Shown here: positions 34,641 through 47,482 of the stretch, in pieces
How positions within the stretch are numbered: position 1 is the first letter of the stretch
How the letters are laid out: each line of letters begins with the position of its first letter
Assembly: GCA_020310875.1 (NCBI GenBank)
Contig: CM035441.1
Coordinates: 87,888,036 to 87,952,035, forward strand
Direction of reading: 5' to 3'
DNA: 64,000 nucleotides
DNA from: Ceratopteris richardii
Taxonomy: Eukaryota; Streptophyta; Polypodiopsida; Polypodiales; Pteridaceae
Translations under genes and position numbers: made by a program
Notes under the pieces: model-generated
Databases searched by the model: none
What the model saw: only the letters and a program-made list of their open reading frames with translations
Told to the model about the DNA's origin: nothing

Positions 34641-37600
34641 CCTCTCCTCTTTCCCATGTGAGACGATGTTGTTCCATTGCATATTGAATAGTCATTTGGA
34701 AGACCTTCAAGTTTCTCTCTCTTCCACCTAGAAAAACCGACTAACATGTTTGTGTTCTGGCTTCCCTGTGTGAAGCCAGCGTATATCTTTGAGTTTCAAG
34801 CACCTACATGTACATGTTACAAGTAGGTCTACATGTACATGTTAGAAGTAGGTCTCTGAATTTTAAGCACTTACCTCCTAGAAGTTGATATGTTTAATAC
34901 TAATAAGAAATTGAAAATACAATATGCAATAAAAATGTGAAAAGGGATATCGCATGCCATGCATTTATAAGGACTCAGTCAGATATAACCAACCACATGT
35001 ATAAAGAAGGATTATAATTTGTTTAACATACAAGGATTATAAGGACTCACTCATATATAACCAACAACACATGTATAAAAAACCAATATATGAATACTCG
35101 GGTCCTCTTGAAGTTCAATATAAAGTCTATCCTTTCAAACGTGGTAGATAACATTTGTGTTTATTAGCTTCCTTTCTATCGTGCCTCTTTCACGTGGGTC
35201 TTGATTTCAAAGTAAGCTACAACGAAATATTTCGCTTGTTCTGGAAAAAGATGTAGCTCCATTCTTCTCTTTACCTTTTTCTGTGGCTTTGCTTGGGTAT
35301 GAATGCCGAAGAACTCGAATCATCTACGTGTGGTATGTGTATAAATTTAATCATTCATGTCTTGAAATATGGTCGACTATTGCTTACTATGTATTTTATG
35401 AATCAAAATCATATATATTCACTACCATGGATATATCTCCTTCTGTAGAGACAAATTGAAGTAAACATCACAAAAATCATCGAAAACTTATCTTATGCAC
35501 ATTGGTATGTATGTTCATAACGTTAGGTCCATAGTGTGTAGCAGCGCACCAATCTTACCATTGAAACCCAATGTTTTTTTGCCATGTTTTTTGTTGGAAG
35601 TTTATTCATCTATTCATTCATCTAAGCTTGAATTTGAAAGAAATAACTCAAAGACTTTGGAAAACCTCTTCTCCTTCATTTTTCACGGGCTGACCATCAG
35701 ACCATACTCCGAATTTAGAACTTACTCAGAGAGTCCAAAGTATCAACTTTCGTCCAATATAACATTAAAAAACCAATTAAGTACTACAAACCACCAATTC
35801 AGCATAGTAAAGCACATTGGACTTTGAAAAAATGGTTTATCAATATTCCGTTGTTGTTGATCCCCTTTTTCTATATTTTAGAATCTTTATTTTTTAATGC
35901 AAAATAACGTGTTTGTTCCACCACTCCAAGTAGTTCGTAGAAGGTGATGGCACAAAATTTGCATGAATGAGAAACCAGTGATTATTATTGAGTGTGTGAA
36001 TGAAGATGGTTCTTCATTCGATTTAGCACAACAAGGTATAATGAAGAAAAAGAAAGTATGCACAGAACAAGAAGGGAGAGATTAAAATTTTTTATCTATG
36101 AAATTTTACAAGCAATTCCAATATGTGTTACAAAATCTATCAAATAACTTCAATGTGAAGCCTCATCCACCCAACCACCCCTAAGCTAATCTCAATCCAA
36201 ATCGCAATCACAATTGCAATCTCAATCCCAATCCCAATCCCAATCTCAATCATAGAAGAACAAAACAATCATGAAGAATGTACGACCACAATCTCTCCCT
36301 AGCTCTCAATCTTTGTCTTGGGATCTCCCCTTTCTACTAGGCATGCACTCCTAGAATGTGCATGCTCCAAGTTAGCATCTTTTTGCATGCCTCACGTAAG
36401 ACTTCCAGACTGCCCACTCATCTAATTTTCATGTCCACCTCTAGAATCATACCTACAAAAATGGAGCCAATCCCCGCAACACACTCACACACATGTAAAT
36501 CACCCGCAATAAACCACATACCAATGTGCCTTTTGCTAAATCCATGAACATGGATAAAATGACACTTTTCTAAGCCTTGTAGCTAAAAGACGATGCGGAA
36601 TTAGCTTAAGCTTGTGAGTTACAAAAATATACAGTATTTCAAACTATAAAAGAGTGTTAGAGATGCCTTAGGTCCAAATCCGCTTCAAAATATCACTTTT
36701 GAATCTGAAGAATTGGAAATTCTAGACAGAGATGAAAAAACATGAAAAAATCTCTTCATGAACCTATCTTCATGCAACCATATGAGACATAAAACATAGG
36801 TACTACAAAAAAATTCAATCAGGTAAACTTTTTTCTACAAAGAGCACTCTACCTCTCTCTCATACAACTTTTCTAATTCTTTCATCTTCATGCTCAAATT
36901 TAACATGCAATTTAACACACAAATTGCATGTGATAACTTTCTAGAGAGAGAATGTAAAAACTTATTACTACAAAATTTTGTAGACATGTTCATAATATCC
37001 TAAACATAAAATTTCATTATCACTTACATATGTTTCTTTTTTGGGAAAATCAATGTGGTATCTTACACTTGCACCCTCATAATCCATAGTTTGATACTGG
37101 AAACAAAGCAAGAAATCAAATGTCATCGTTGAAATCAGAGAAAAAAGATCTTCAGAGCTGTTGATTTTATGTGTTCCCCAAGCAAAAGTTTTGTTCCAAG
37201 AGCACAATCTTTTTTTACTCCGAAACTCTTGAATTGTCTTGACTAGCAATCAGTTTTCACAAACATTGCTAGTGTTGTTGCATAGTCTGAATCCACACTT
37301 ATATTCTATTGAATGAAGGCCTTGGAAGAGTTCAATTCGAATCTGATAATGAGGAAGCACAAGAAATGGAGCAACGAGAAAATAGGGCTGCTAATGATGT
37401 TTCATCTAAACCCTCTCCATGTCTATTCATAATGCTGCACCATTTCCTCATTCTATGGCCCTTTTCGCATATGGCAAAGTCCCCTAAGTAGGGAAGATCT
37501 TTGCCAATCACATACTCCAAAATGAAAACACCAGATATTTTTTATTTACATAGGGTGCAATCTTAAGTTCTTTTCCTTGCCACGTCATGGAACTTTCTTC

Positions 37601-40541
37601 AGGAAAGTATTCTGATACCCCCACCCCCCTTCTACCCCAGGCTACTCCTCTTTGCCACGTAAGACTTTCAGTTGATTTTTTAAAGATGTTGTTCCACTGT
37701 ATATTTGAATAGTCATCCGAAAGACCTTTCATATTTCTCTCTCTTCTACTTGAAAAAATCGATTAACATGTCTATGTACCGGCGCCCATGTGTGAAGCTA
37801 ACATATGTCTCTGAATTTCAAGCACTTACATGTTAAAGTATGTCTCTGAATTTCAAGCACTTACCTCCTAGAAGTTGATATGTGTAATACTAATAAGAAA
37901 TTGAAACTACAATATATAATAAAAGTGTGAAAAGAGATGTCGCCTGCCACGCACATATAAGGATTCACTCAGATATAACCAACAACACATGTATAAAAAA
38001 GGATTATAATTTGTTTCACATATAAGATCATAAAAAAGGATTATAAAGACTCACTCAGATATAACCAAAACCACATGCATAAGAAAGGATATAATTTGTT
38101 TAACATTCAGAAGTTAGTTCTACTATGGATTCTGCATCACGATGATGCCAATCATCATTAATGATGTGAAGCATATTTTTAAATTGTCAAAGCGTCATGA
38201 GTTCCTGCATATTAATGTCTTCCAACTCTTTCCAGAACCTTGCACAATTATTTCTTTCAATGCTTCCTACCATCCTTTTTCTTTTTGGATGAGTTATTTC
38301 GGTATGTGGCAATCAATCTATCTCTTTACCTTTACACCAATATATGAATATTCGGGTCATCTTGATTCAATATAAAGTTTCTCCTTTCAAACATGGTAGA
38401 TAATATTTCTGTGTATTAGCTTCCTTTCTATGGTGCCTCTTTCTATGGTCTTCATTTCAAAGTAAGCTACAACGGAAAATTTGGCTTGTTCTGGAATAAG
38501 ATGTAGCCCCATTGCTCTCTTTACTTTTTTCTGTGGCTTGCTTGGGTATGAATGCCGAAGAAATTTAATCATTCATGTCTTGAAATATGGTCGACTATTG
38601 CTTACTCTGTATTTTATAAATCAAAATCAGATATATTCGCTACCATAGATTGAGGGTTCTCTATTTCGTAGAACTTGGTTGTGGAGATCTCCGTCTGTAG
38701 ATATATTCACTACCATAGATTGAGGGTTTCTCTATTTCTAAAAACTTGGTTGCGGAGATCTCCGTCTGTAGAGACACTTTGACGTGGACATCACAAAAAT
38801 TATCGCAAACAGCATTGAAAATAGGTTATCTTATGCAGATTGGTATGTATGTTCATAAGGTTAGGTTCATAGTGTGTGGCAGCACACCAATCCTACCATT
38901 GAAACCCAATATTTTTTGGCCATGTTTTCTGTTGGAAGTTTAGACATTCATTCCCTTAAGCTTGAATTTGAAATAACTAACTCACAGAGCTTGGGAAGTT
39001 TAGGCATTCATCTATTCATTCCTTTAAGACCTTGGGAAACCTCTTCTCCTTCACTTTTCACGGAGTATGTACTTTCGTCCAACATAGCATAGGAAAACCA
39101 ATTAAGTATTACAAACCACCAATTCAGCATAGTAGAGCACACTGAACTTTGAAAAAATGGTTTATGAATATTCCGTTTTTGTTGATCCCTTTTTTTTATA
39201 TTTTAAAATATTTAATTTTTTTATGCAAAATAACGTGTTTGTTCCACCAGTCCAACTGCCCGTAGAAGGTGATGGCACAAAATTTGCAAGAATGAGAAAC
39301 TAGTAATTAGAAGGTGATGGCACAAAATTTGCACGAATGAGAAACTAGTAATAATTACTTAGTGTGTGGATGAACATGGGTTCTTCATGCAATTCGGCAC
39401 AACAAGATATAAGGAAAAATAAACAAAGTACGTGGAGAACAAGAAGAGAGAGATAGAATTTTATTATGTGTGCAAATTTACAAGCAGCTCTGATTTGCAT
39501 TACGAAATCTATCAAATAGCTTCAATGTGAAGCCTCATCCACCTGACCACCTCAGAGCTGATCTCAATCCCAAGTCCAGTCACAATTGCAATCTCAATCC
39601 CAATCCCAATCCCCATCTCAATCACTGAAGAAGAAAATAATCATGAAAAATACATTACCACAATCTCTCCCTTGCTCTCAGTCTTCGCCTTTGGATCCCC
39701 CCTTTTCCCCCATGCCTTCCTAGATATGCACTCCTATAATCTGCATGCTCCAAAATAGCATCCTTTTGCATGTCTCGTGTGAGACTTTCAGACTGCCCAT
39801 GCATCTACTTTTCATGTCCACCTCTAGAGTCGTACCTGCAAAAATAGAGCCGATCTCTACAACACACTCACATGCATGTCAATCACCCGAAATAACCCAC
39901 ATACCAATATGCATTTTATAAATCTGCAAACATGAATAAAACAACACTTCTCCAAGCCTTGTAACTAGAAAACAGTGAGGGATTAGCTTAAGCTTGTGAG
40001 ACACGGGAATATTCAATTCTTTTCATATGTACAAGAGTGTTCGAGATGCCTGAGGTCCAAATCCGCTTCCAAATATCACTTTTGAGCTCTAATAAATTAG
40101 AAATTCTAGAGAGATGAAAAAAACATGAAAAATCTCTTCATGAATCTATGTGCATGCATTCATATGAGACATAAGACATAGGAACTACAAAAAATTCAAT
40201 CGGGTAAGGTTTTTCTACTAAGAATACTCTACCTTTCTCTCATACAACACTTTTTCTAATTCTTTCATCTTCATGCTCAAATTTTACACACAAATTGCAT
40301 GCGATAACTTTGTAGAGAGAGAATGTAAAAACTTATTGCAACAAAATTTTGCAAACATACTCAAAATATCCTAAACATAAAATTTCATTATTACTTATAT
40401 ATCTTTTTTTTGGGAAAATCAATGCGATATCTTACATCGACACCCTCAAAATCCACAATCTGATACTAGAAACAAAACAAGAAATCAAATCTCATCGTTG
40501 AAATTAGAGAAATTTTTTTTTAAAGCTATTGATTTTACTAA
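34641..40541 (+). repeat. Repeat family R, two head-to-tail copies
   Basis: Two plus-strand cycles: about 34641-37280 and 37281-40541. The GCACATTGGTATGTATGTTCATAA landmark occurs at 35497 and its equivalent at 38838, giving a unit of about 3.3 kb. Internal short duplications include a 70-bp tandem at 38631-38700 / 38701-38770 and a roughly 50-bp tandem at 39260-39350. No convincing coding; the frames present translate AT-rich repeats and recur out of phase between copies. Confidence 0.75.
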
Positions 40542-41479
40542 TTAGGGGAAAAAGTGAGCCCTGAATGGGCCTTGTAAGGATTCCTAATTTTCAGAGATTA
40601 AAATTAATCTCGTGGGTGATTAAGGAGACATGGAAGACCACTATTGGTATTGGTAAATAAAATAATATTTGATAGAATTGTCTTCTTAAATGAAGAAATA
40701 AGATATATTCTAGCGTTAGGATGCTTGAGATCAATGGTCACTATGCATTTTCATAAGAGTGGGGACAAAAATTCGAAGCGGAGCATGAGCTAAATCTCTG
40801 CAAAGTTTTCGACCGTTAGATCGAGCTTGAATCGGATGGTAGGCCGCAAGTGGGGCTGATCTCCGTTTTGCAAACTTTTAGACCATTAGATCAAGCTCGA
40901 ATCGGATGGTAGACCGCAAGTGGTGCTGTTCTCCTTCCTGTAGATAATGTGGATCGTCCGCTTGGGCTGAAGATCTAATGGAGCAAATTCAAACATGCCA
41001 TTTTCATTTCGCGTTGCATCATGAGCCTTCGGATTTGAGTGTGATCGAATGGATGAGATTCAAATGCGCAAAATCCAAAGCCAATGCAATGAGTGCCATC
41101 GGATTCATTTTCTAATCCAATGGTGCAGATCAACTACGTCTTTTTGCCAACGGACATCTCTGTGAACCACTCGATTAAGAAACAAATGAAGGGCCACGAT
41201 GCACTCCTTGATTGACTTTTGGCAAACGACATGGATCCTTGGATCTTTCAGCAATCTAATGGTTAGGTTTAAAAGGCATGTTATTTCAAACCACCCACGA
41301 CAAGAAAACCAGGATCTCATATTTGTTTTAAGTCCTTTGACTACAAAGAAACAAGGGAAGCCTAGGCCTAGTCTAGTAGATTAAGGAACTAGACTGTGGC
41401 CACTGCTCTCTTCTCATTGGTGGATGACTAATCTCCCCTTAATCTAAAAGGCCCAAAGAGGGTTCATTTTTTCCCCTAA
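40542..41479. mobile_element. Non-autonomous element with inverted termini, copy 1 (938 bp)
   Basis: Ends TTAGGGGAAAAA at the left and TTTTTTCCCCTAA at the right; the inverted similarity runs about 30 bp further (GGGCC near both ends). It interrupts R between GATTTTA and TGTGTTTTGC. Inside is a 70-bp tandem duplication (period from 40811 to 40881, GACCGTTAGATCGAGCTTGA). No transposase. The target duplication is unclear; TA at each end is possible, so I do not assign a superfamily. Confidence 0.75.
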
Positions 41480-41578
41480 TGATGTGTTTTGCAAGAAAAA
41501 AGTCTTATTCCGAGAGGGAAGTTGCTACAGTGTTTTTGTGACTCCATAACTCTTGAACTATCTTTGCTAGCAGTTACT

Positions 41579-42373
41579 TTAGGGGAAAAAATGGACCTTG
41601 CATGGGCCTTGTAAGGATTCTTGATTTTTAGGGATTAAAGAGCTTATATACATGGGATTTAGAGGGCAAAAAAACCACCAATGTATTGTGGAATAAAATA
41701 TTCTTTGAATAGTGTCTATTTTGAATCTTTATGCGTCGTCATCCATGGCCTTTAGATTATTTACATCAATGGCTCATGTTAATTCACATGAGAAACTAGA
41801 GAGAGAGTATGTCAAGGGTCATGGGAGTTTGGGATAGGCTTTTCCTCACTCTCTGCAAAGATTGTGACCATTAGATCTAGACAAATCCTACGTTACAGCT
41901 CAAATGGGGCTGATAGGAATCCAAAATTTGGCATGAGCCGTTGGATGGAGCCTTCAATCGGATGGCTTTGATTATTCAATCGGATCCATATCAGCCATAA
42001 GATCAAAGCCAGATCCAAAGGCCATGAGTTGAAGTGCCTTTTTGCATCAAGATTCAAACAGGACCGTCCGATCAAGTGGTGATCCAAAGATGTAAGAAGT
42101 GTGGTGCTTTCTCTCATCATGGCAATGATCTAAGCCACTTATTCTCAATCCAATCCAAGCGTCACGAATCAAAGTCGCCTTGACTTTTGCTATTTGATCT
42201 AAGCCTTTGATCTCTGAAGCAATCCAAGGGCTCCGAATGAAATTCGAAGGGAAGGCTATGCCTAGCCTATGTGATTAAAGGACTAGACTTTGTCCACCAC
42301 CCTCCTCTCATTGGTCCATTGCTAATCACTCCTTAATCTAAAAGGCCCATGCAGGCCTCATTTTTTCCCCTAA
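41579..42373. mobile_element. Non-autonomous element with inverted termini, copy 2 (795 bp)
   Basis: Same termini as the element 100 bp to the left (TTAGGGGAAAAAATG ... CATTTTTTCCCCTAA) and inner blocks GCATGGGCCTTGTAAGGATTC and CTTAATCTAAAAGGCCC in common. It interrupts the next R landmark (TAGCA.T..G / CAAACATTGCTAGTG). The internal sequence differs in length and detail, so it is a separate, diverged insertion and not a recent tandem copy. Confidence 0.75.
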
Positions 42374-45300
42374 CGGTTTTTTTCAAACATTGTTAGTGCT
42401 ACCACTTAGTCCGAATCCACCCTAATTTTCTATTGAATTAAGGCCTTGGAAGATTTCAACTTGTCTTTGATAATGAGAAAGCAGAGCAAATGGAGCCACG
42501 GGAAAATAGGGTTGCTATCGATGTTCCATGTTAACCCTCTCCATGTCCTTTCATAATGCAGCACTAGTACCTCATTCTATAGCCCTTTTCACATATGGAA
42601 AAGTCCCCTTAGTAGGGAAGATCTTCCCCAATCATGTACTCCCAAATGGAAGTAGGAGAGATTTTTTATTCACATAGGGCGAAGTCTTAAGTTTTTTTCC
42701 TTTTTACATCATGGAATCTTCTTTAGGAAAATGTTTTGATACCCCGTTCTACCGTAGGCTGCTCCTCTTTCCCATGTAAGAATTTCAATTGATTTTTAAA
42801 GTAGTTGTTCCACTCCATATCTGAATAATCATCCGGAAGACCTTTCGGATTTCTCTCTGTTCCACATTGAAATTTTGATCAACATGTCCGTGTTCCGGTA
42901 TCTTTCTGTGAAGCCAACGTATGCCCTTGAATTTCAAGCAGTTACATGTACATGTTAGAAGTATGCCTCTGAATTTCAAACACTTACCTCCTAGAAGTTG
43001 ATATATGATTAATATTAATAAGAAATTGAAAATACAATGTACAATAAAAATGCGAAAAAAGATATCGCATGCCATGCACATATAAGGACTCACTCAGATA
43101 TAACCAACAACACATGTATAAAAAAGGATTATAATTTGTTTAAGATATAAAGATTATGAAAAAGGATTATATGGACTCACTCAGATATAACCAACAGTAC
43201 ATGTATAAAAAAGGATTATAGTTTGTTTAACATTCAGAAGTTAGTTGTATTATGGATTCTGCATCATGATGATGACAATCATCATTATTCATGTAAAGTT
43301 CGAAATAGTACACCTATAAGATTATTAAATTGCCAAAGCGTGATCAGTTCCTGCACATTAATGTAAATCAACTCTCTCCAAAACCTTGCACGATTATTTC
43401 TTTCAATGCTTTCTACCATCCTTTTTCGTTTTGGACGAGTTCTTTCAGTATGTGGCAATCAAGTGATCTCTTTACCTTTACACCAATATATGAATATTAG
43501 GGTCATCTTGATGCAATATAAAGTCTCTCCTTTCAAACATGGTGATAATATTTTTGTTCATTAGCTTCCTTTCTATCGTGCCTCTTTCACGTGGGTCTTG
43601 ATTTCAAAGTAAGCTACAGCGGAAACTTTGGCTTGTTCTGGAAAAAGATGTATTTCCATTCTTCTCTTTACCTTTTTATGTGGCTTGCTTGGTTATGAAT
43701 GCCGATGTCCTCCAATCATCTATGTGAGCTATGTGTATAAATTTAATTATTCATAGCTTGAAATATGATCGACTATTGCTTGCTGTGTATTTTATAAATC
43801 TGAGTAATGCTGAGCTGAAATGAAAAACCATATGACATATAAGAGCTTACAAGAAAGTATACAAAATAAGTAAAAAAATCAGGGCCATCTTGCTGGTAGC
43901 AAGCTCCTTGCCTTCACCAGCCGTCCTCTGATACAGAAGTCCATGTCCGAAAGAAAACAACAGACGCCCTATTCGGTAATACAGAGCTCACATTGCCATG
44001 GCGAAGGGAAAACAACAGACTCCCTATATATTCGGAAATAAACACGGATAGGGCTCACACGGCGATGGCGAAAGGAAGCAATTTTGATTTGTCTAATGTT
44101 GCATCTCTACACTCATCCATATGATTTGCATCAGCAAACTAAACTTACTGTGGATTTACGCAGCCCGAGCAGCAAAAACAGTTTGACACTTTGACATGTT
44201 CAAGCTCACATAGCCTATTGGTTTGACACCTTGAGTCTTTGGGAGAGAGACAGTGTTGAGTTTAAGTCTTGGTTGGACATATCTCTGAGTTTTTCAAAGA
44301 TGGGTGTCTTTGCTTACGAGGTTGGGTGTGTGAGTGTGCTTCCAATTCATTGTACTCTCAAAAACAAAAAAACACTTTGACATGATTGCATGTGGTCACG
44401 ATCTATTAGCCAACAAACATTATGTTCCGCACTTGTCTAATAGCATATCGGCTCTCATATCGGCCGTCGCTCCTCTGAACAAAATCAACAGAGATGAAAC
44501 ATTGAGTTCACCCTCAATGGTGCATTGTCATGAGATGAAAACGAGCTCTCGAGAGGGGTATGTTCTTTCAGTATGTGGCAATCAATCTATCTCTTTACCT
44601 TACACCAATATATGAATATTCGGGTCATCTTGATTCAATATAAACTTTCTCCTTTCAAACATGGTAGATAATATTTCTGTTGATTAGCTTCCTTTCTATC
44701 GTGCCTCTTTCACATGGGTCTTGGTTTCAAAGTAAGCTACAACGGAAAATTTAGCTTGTTTTGGAAAAAGATGTAGCCCCATTCCTCTCTTTACCTTTTT
44801 CTGTGGCTTGCTCGGGTATGAATGGCGAAGAAATTTAATCATTCATGTCTTGGAATATGGTCGACTATTGCTTACTATGTATTTTATGAACCAAAATCAG
44901 ATATATTCGCTACCATAGATTGAGGGTTCTCTATTTCGTAAAACTTGGTTGTCGAGATCTCCGTCTGTAGAGAGAAATTGAAGTTCACATCACAAAAATC
45001 ATCGCAAAAAGCATTGAAAATAGGTTATCTTATGCACATTGGTATGTATGTTCATAACGTTAGGTTCAAAGTGTGTAGCAGCACACCAATCCTACCATTG
45101 AAACCCAATATTTTTTGGCCATATATTTTTTTGGGGGAAGTTTAGCCATTCATCTATTCATTCATTTAAGCTTGAATTTGAAAGAAATTACTCACAGACC
45201 TTTGGAAACCTCTTCTTCTTCACTTTTCACGAGCTTACCATCAGATCGTACTCCGGATTTTGAACCTTGGACTTTAAGGTATCTGCTTTCGTCCAATATA

Positions 45301-46639
45301 GGATAGGAAAACCAATTAAGTATTACAAACCACCAATTCAGCATAGTAGAGCACATTGAACTTTGAAAAAATGGTTTATCAGTATTCCGTTTTTGTTGAT
45401 CCCATTTTTTGTATATTTTAGAATATTTATTTATTTTTATGCAAAATAAACGTGTTTGTTCCACCACTCCGAGTGTTCATAGAAGGTGATGGCACAAAAA
45501 ATAGTTTTCTTACATATTTTTGCATGAAGAGCAACCAGTGATTATGACTGTGTGTGGATGAAGATGGGTTCGTCATTGAACTTTTTTTTTATGATTGTTC
45601 CACTTGAAGCAATTAAGGTCTTGGTATTTGTTTCATTAATTTGGTGTGAATCTAGCCTAAGAGTTTCCTAACACCTAATAAAAGTATTTACATTGCTATA
45701 GGCATTACTATAGATTTTGATATAGCTATCACTAATTTAGAAGAATAAAAATGGTATGTGTGCTTCTCTATACAGCATAATGTATTCAAAATTTATATAA
45801 CGTGATAGAATAGCAACCTAACATTGTTCATCGAATTTCTTTTTCTATTATCATAAATATATTCAAGTCCATAAGATTTTGTACAACATAATGTATTCAA
45901 AATTTATATAACATGATAGAATAGCAACCTAACATTGTTCATTCAATTGCTTTTTCTATTATCAAGCCCTTTATATAACATCATAGAATAGCAACCTAAC
46001 ATTGTTCATTCAATTGCTTTTTCTATTATCATAAATATATTCAAACCCATAAGATTTTAGACATCAGACTCGCAACACCAAAAGATACCTTTTTTCTATT
46101 ATCATAAATGTATTCAAACCCATAAGATTTTAGACATGAGACTCGAAATATCAAAAGATATCAGCAAACATCACTTGCAAGAACCCAACCTTGTTCATAA
46201 ACATCACTTTTCTAAAAGAATTTATGATAAATCTATAATACATAAATCTTAGGCATAAGACAATATGCTAATTGTAACCATAAATGTGCAAGATGGTAAC
46301 CAGCACCCAGAACTTCTAAAGGAAATTGATCACAATCATAACACTAAATAAACACCATCAAAACTAGAGTACATCTATATGATATGAAGATTACATAATG
46401 CTAATAAATCCATAAGGAAACCCAATCTATTTATTCACTTCCATTTTCTTTTCCTTCCTCTTCTCCTTTCTTCATCTTTTCAAACTCTTGTTTTCAATTA
46501 GCATTATAAGGCATAATCAAGTGATCATCGTCTAAGACAAAAAAATCACTTATAAACGGAATTCTTATCCACCATTGCTTCTTGTTATCCATATCATTAC
46601 TTGGATTCAATAATATTGGTTTTGGTATCCTTATCACAA
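42374..46639 (+). repeat. Repeat family R, further copy with segment P insert
   Basis: R landmarks run from CATTGTTAGTGCTACCACTTAGTC (42393) through AAGTTAGTTGTATTATGG (43240) to 43800, where segment P (43800-44560) sits, and then from GGCAATCAATCTATCTC (44577) through the GCACATTGGTATGT landmark (45030) to 46639. 45776-46145 contains several tandem 75-105 bp units (ATAACATGATAGAATAGCAACC). The last kilobase matches 18350-19230. No coding. Confidence 0.7.
44199..44372 (+). mobile_element. tRNA-derived SINE (family 2), copy b
   Basis: Same family as 14723-14887: CATAGCCTATTGGTTTGA (box A), TGAGTTTAAGTCTTGG (decayed box B), end ATTCATTGTACTCTC then A-rich. Its 13-bp target duplication ACACTTTGACATG (44186-44198 and 44373-44385) differs from that of copy a, so it is an independent insertion close to the same site of segment P. 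Confidence 0.85.
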
Positions 46640-46666
46640 ATTAAGTAAGTAAGTAAATAAATAATC

Positions 46667-46705
<39 letters not shown>

Positions 46706-46765
46706 TAAGTAAGTAGGTAAATAAGTAAGTAACTAAGTATGTAAGTAAATAAATAAGTAACTAAG
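46640..46765 (+). repeat. (AAGT)n microsatellite
   Basis: About 125 bp of AAGT units with AAAT and AGGT interruptions. Its last 5 bp (CTAAG, 46761-46765) are the left target duplication of gypsy element G. Confidence 0.95.
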
Positions 46766-47480
46766 TGTCAAGGGAGCACTAGATTGTGCTCTCTAACTAT
46801 AATAGACAAGTTTTTGGAAATATACTTCTGATTGCAAGATCATCCTCATAGGGGAAACAATACAAGAATACGTAGTTGATACAAGAAGTCCCACAACCGA
46901 GGACTGATAGGTATGGATAACTCAACTAGAGATGATACAAGAGATTCCAAAACCTGGGATCATAAGTATGAAACAAGATATCTAGATTACAAGAGCTCCC
47001 TTCAGGGAGATGAACTAGATACAATAATTAACTCGACAAGAACTCATATGATTATATTACAATAGGACAAATAGGATATCCAAGATACTAGACTAGACAA
47101 GACTAGAACAAGTCACAAGACTAGAACTCGAACAAGAACTTGTAAGGTACTTACTTGGAGACCATGACTCCTTGAACTCCCAAGACTGGCATTGGCAAGA
47201 CTGAGGACGTATGTGGCCAAGACCTCCTTATATAGGTGTTTAAATGTGGTTATCAAAGGTGGTTCAAAGGCGGTTAGGATCTAATGATATCATTGATGAT
47301 GTCAACAATTCAAAGAAGACCTCTAGATGTCAAAATCTAGCAAGTAGAAAGTCGATCTTAGGATTTTCACACATTCCGGATGCAATGGAAGCATTCATTT
47401 CCTCAAATTCTAAACCATCCCTGAGATATAGAAATTCACATAAAATCTGAGATTCAAGATGGTTTCCTTTATCCATGATA
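46766..47480 (-). repeat. 3' LTR of gypsy element G
   Basis: Aligned along its length with 53684-54371 (ACTAGATTGTGCTCTCT, CAAGATCA, GATACAAGAAGTCCCACAAC, GGTATGGATAACTC, TGGCCAAGACCTCCTTATATAGGTGTT). The CTTATATAG near 47225 may contain the TATA box. Confidence 0.92.
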
Positions 47481-47482
47481 TC

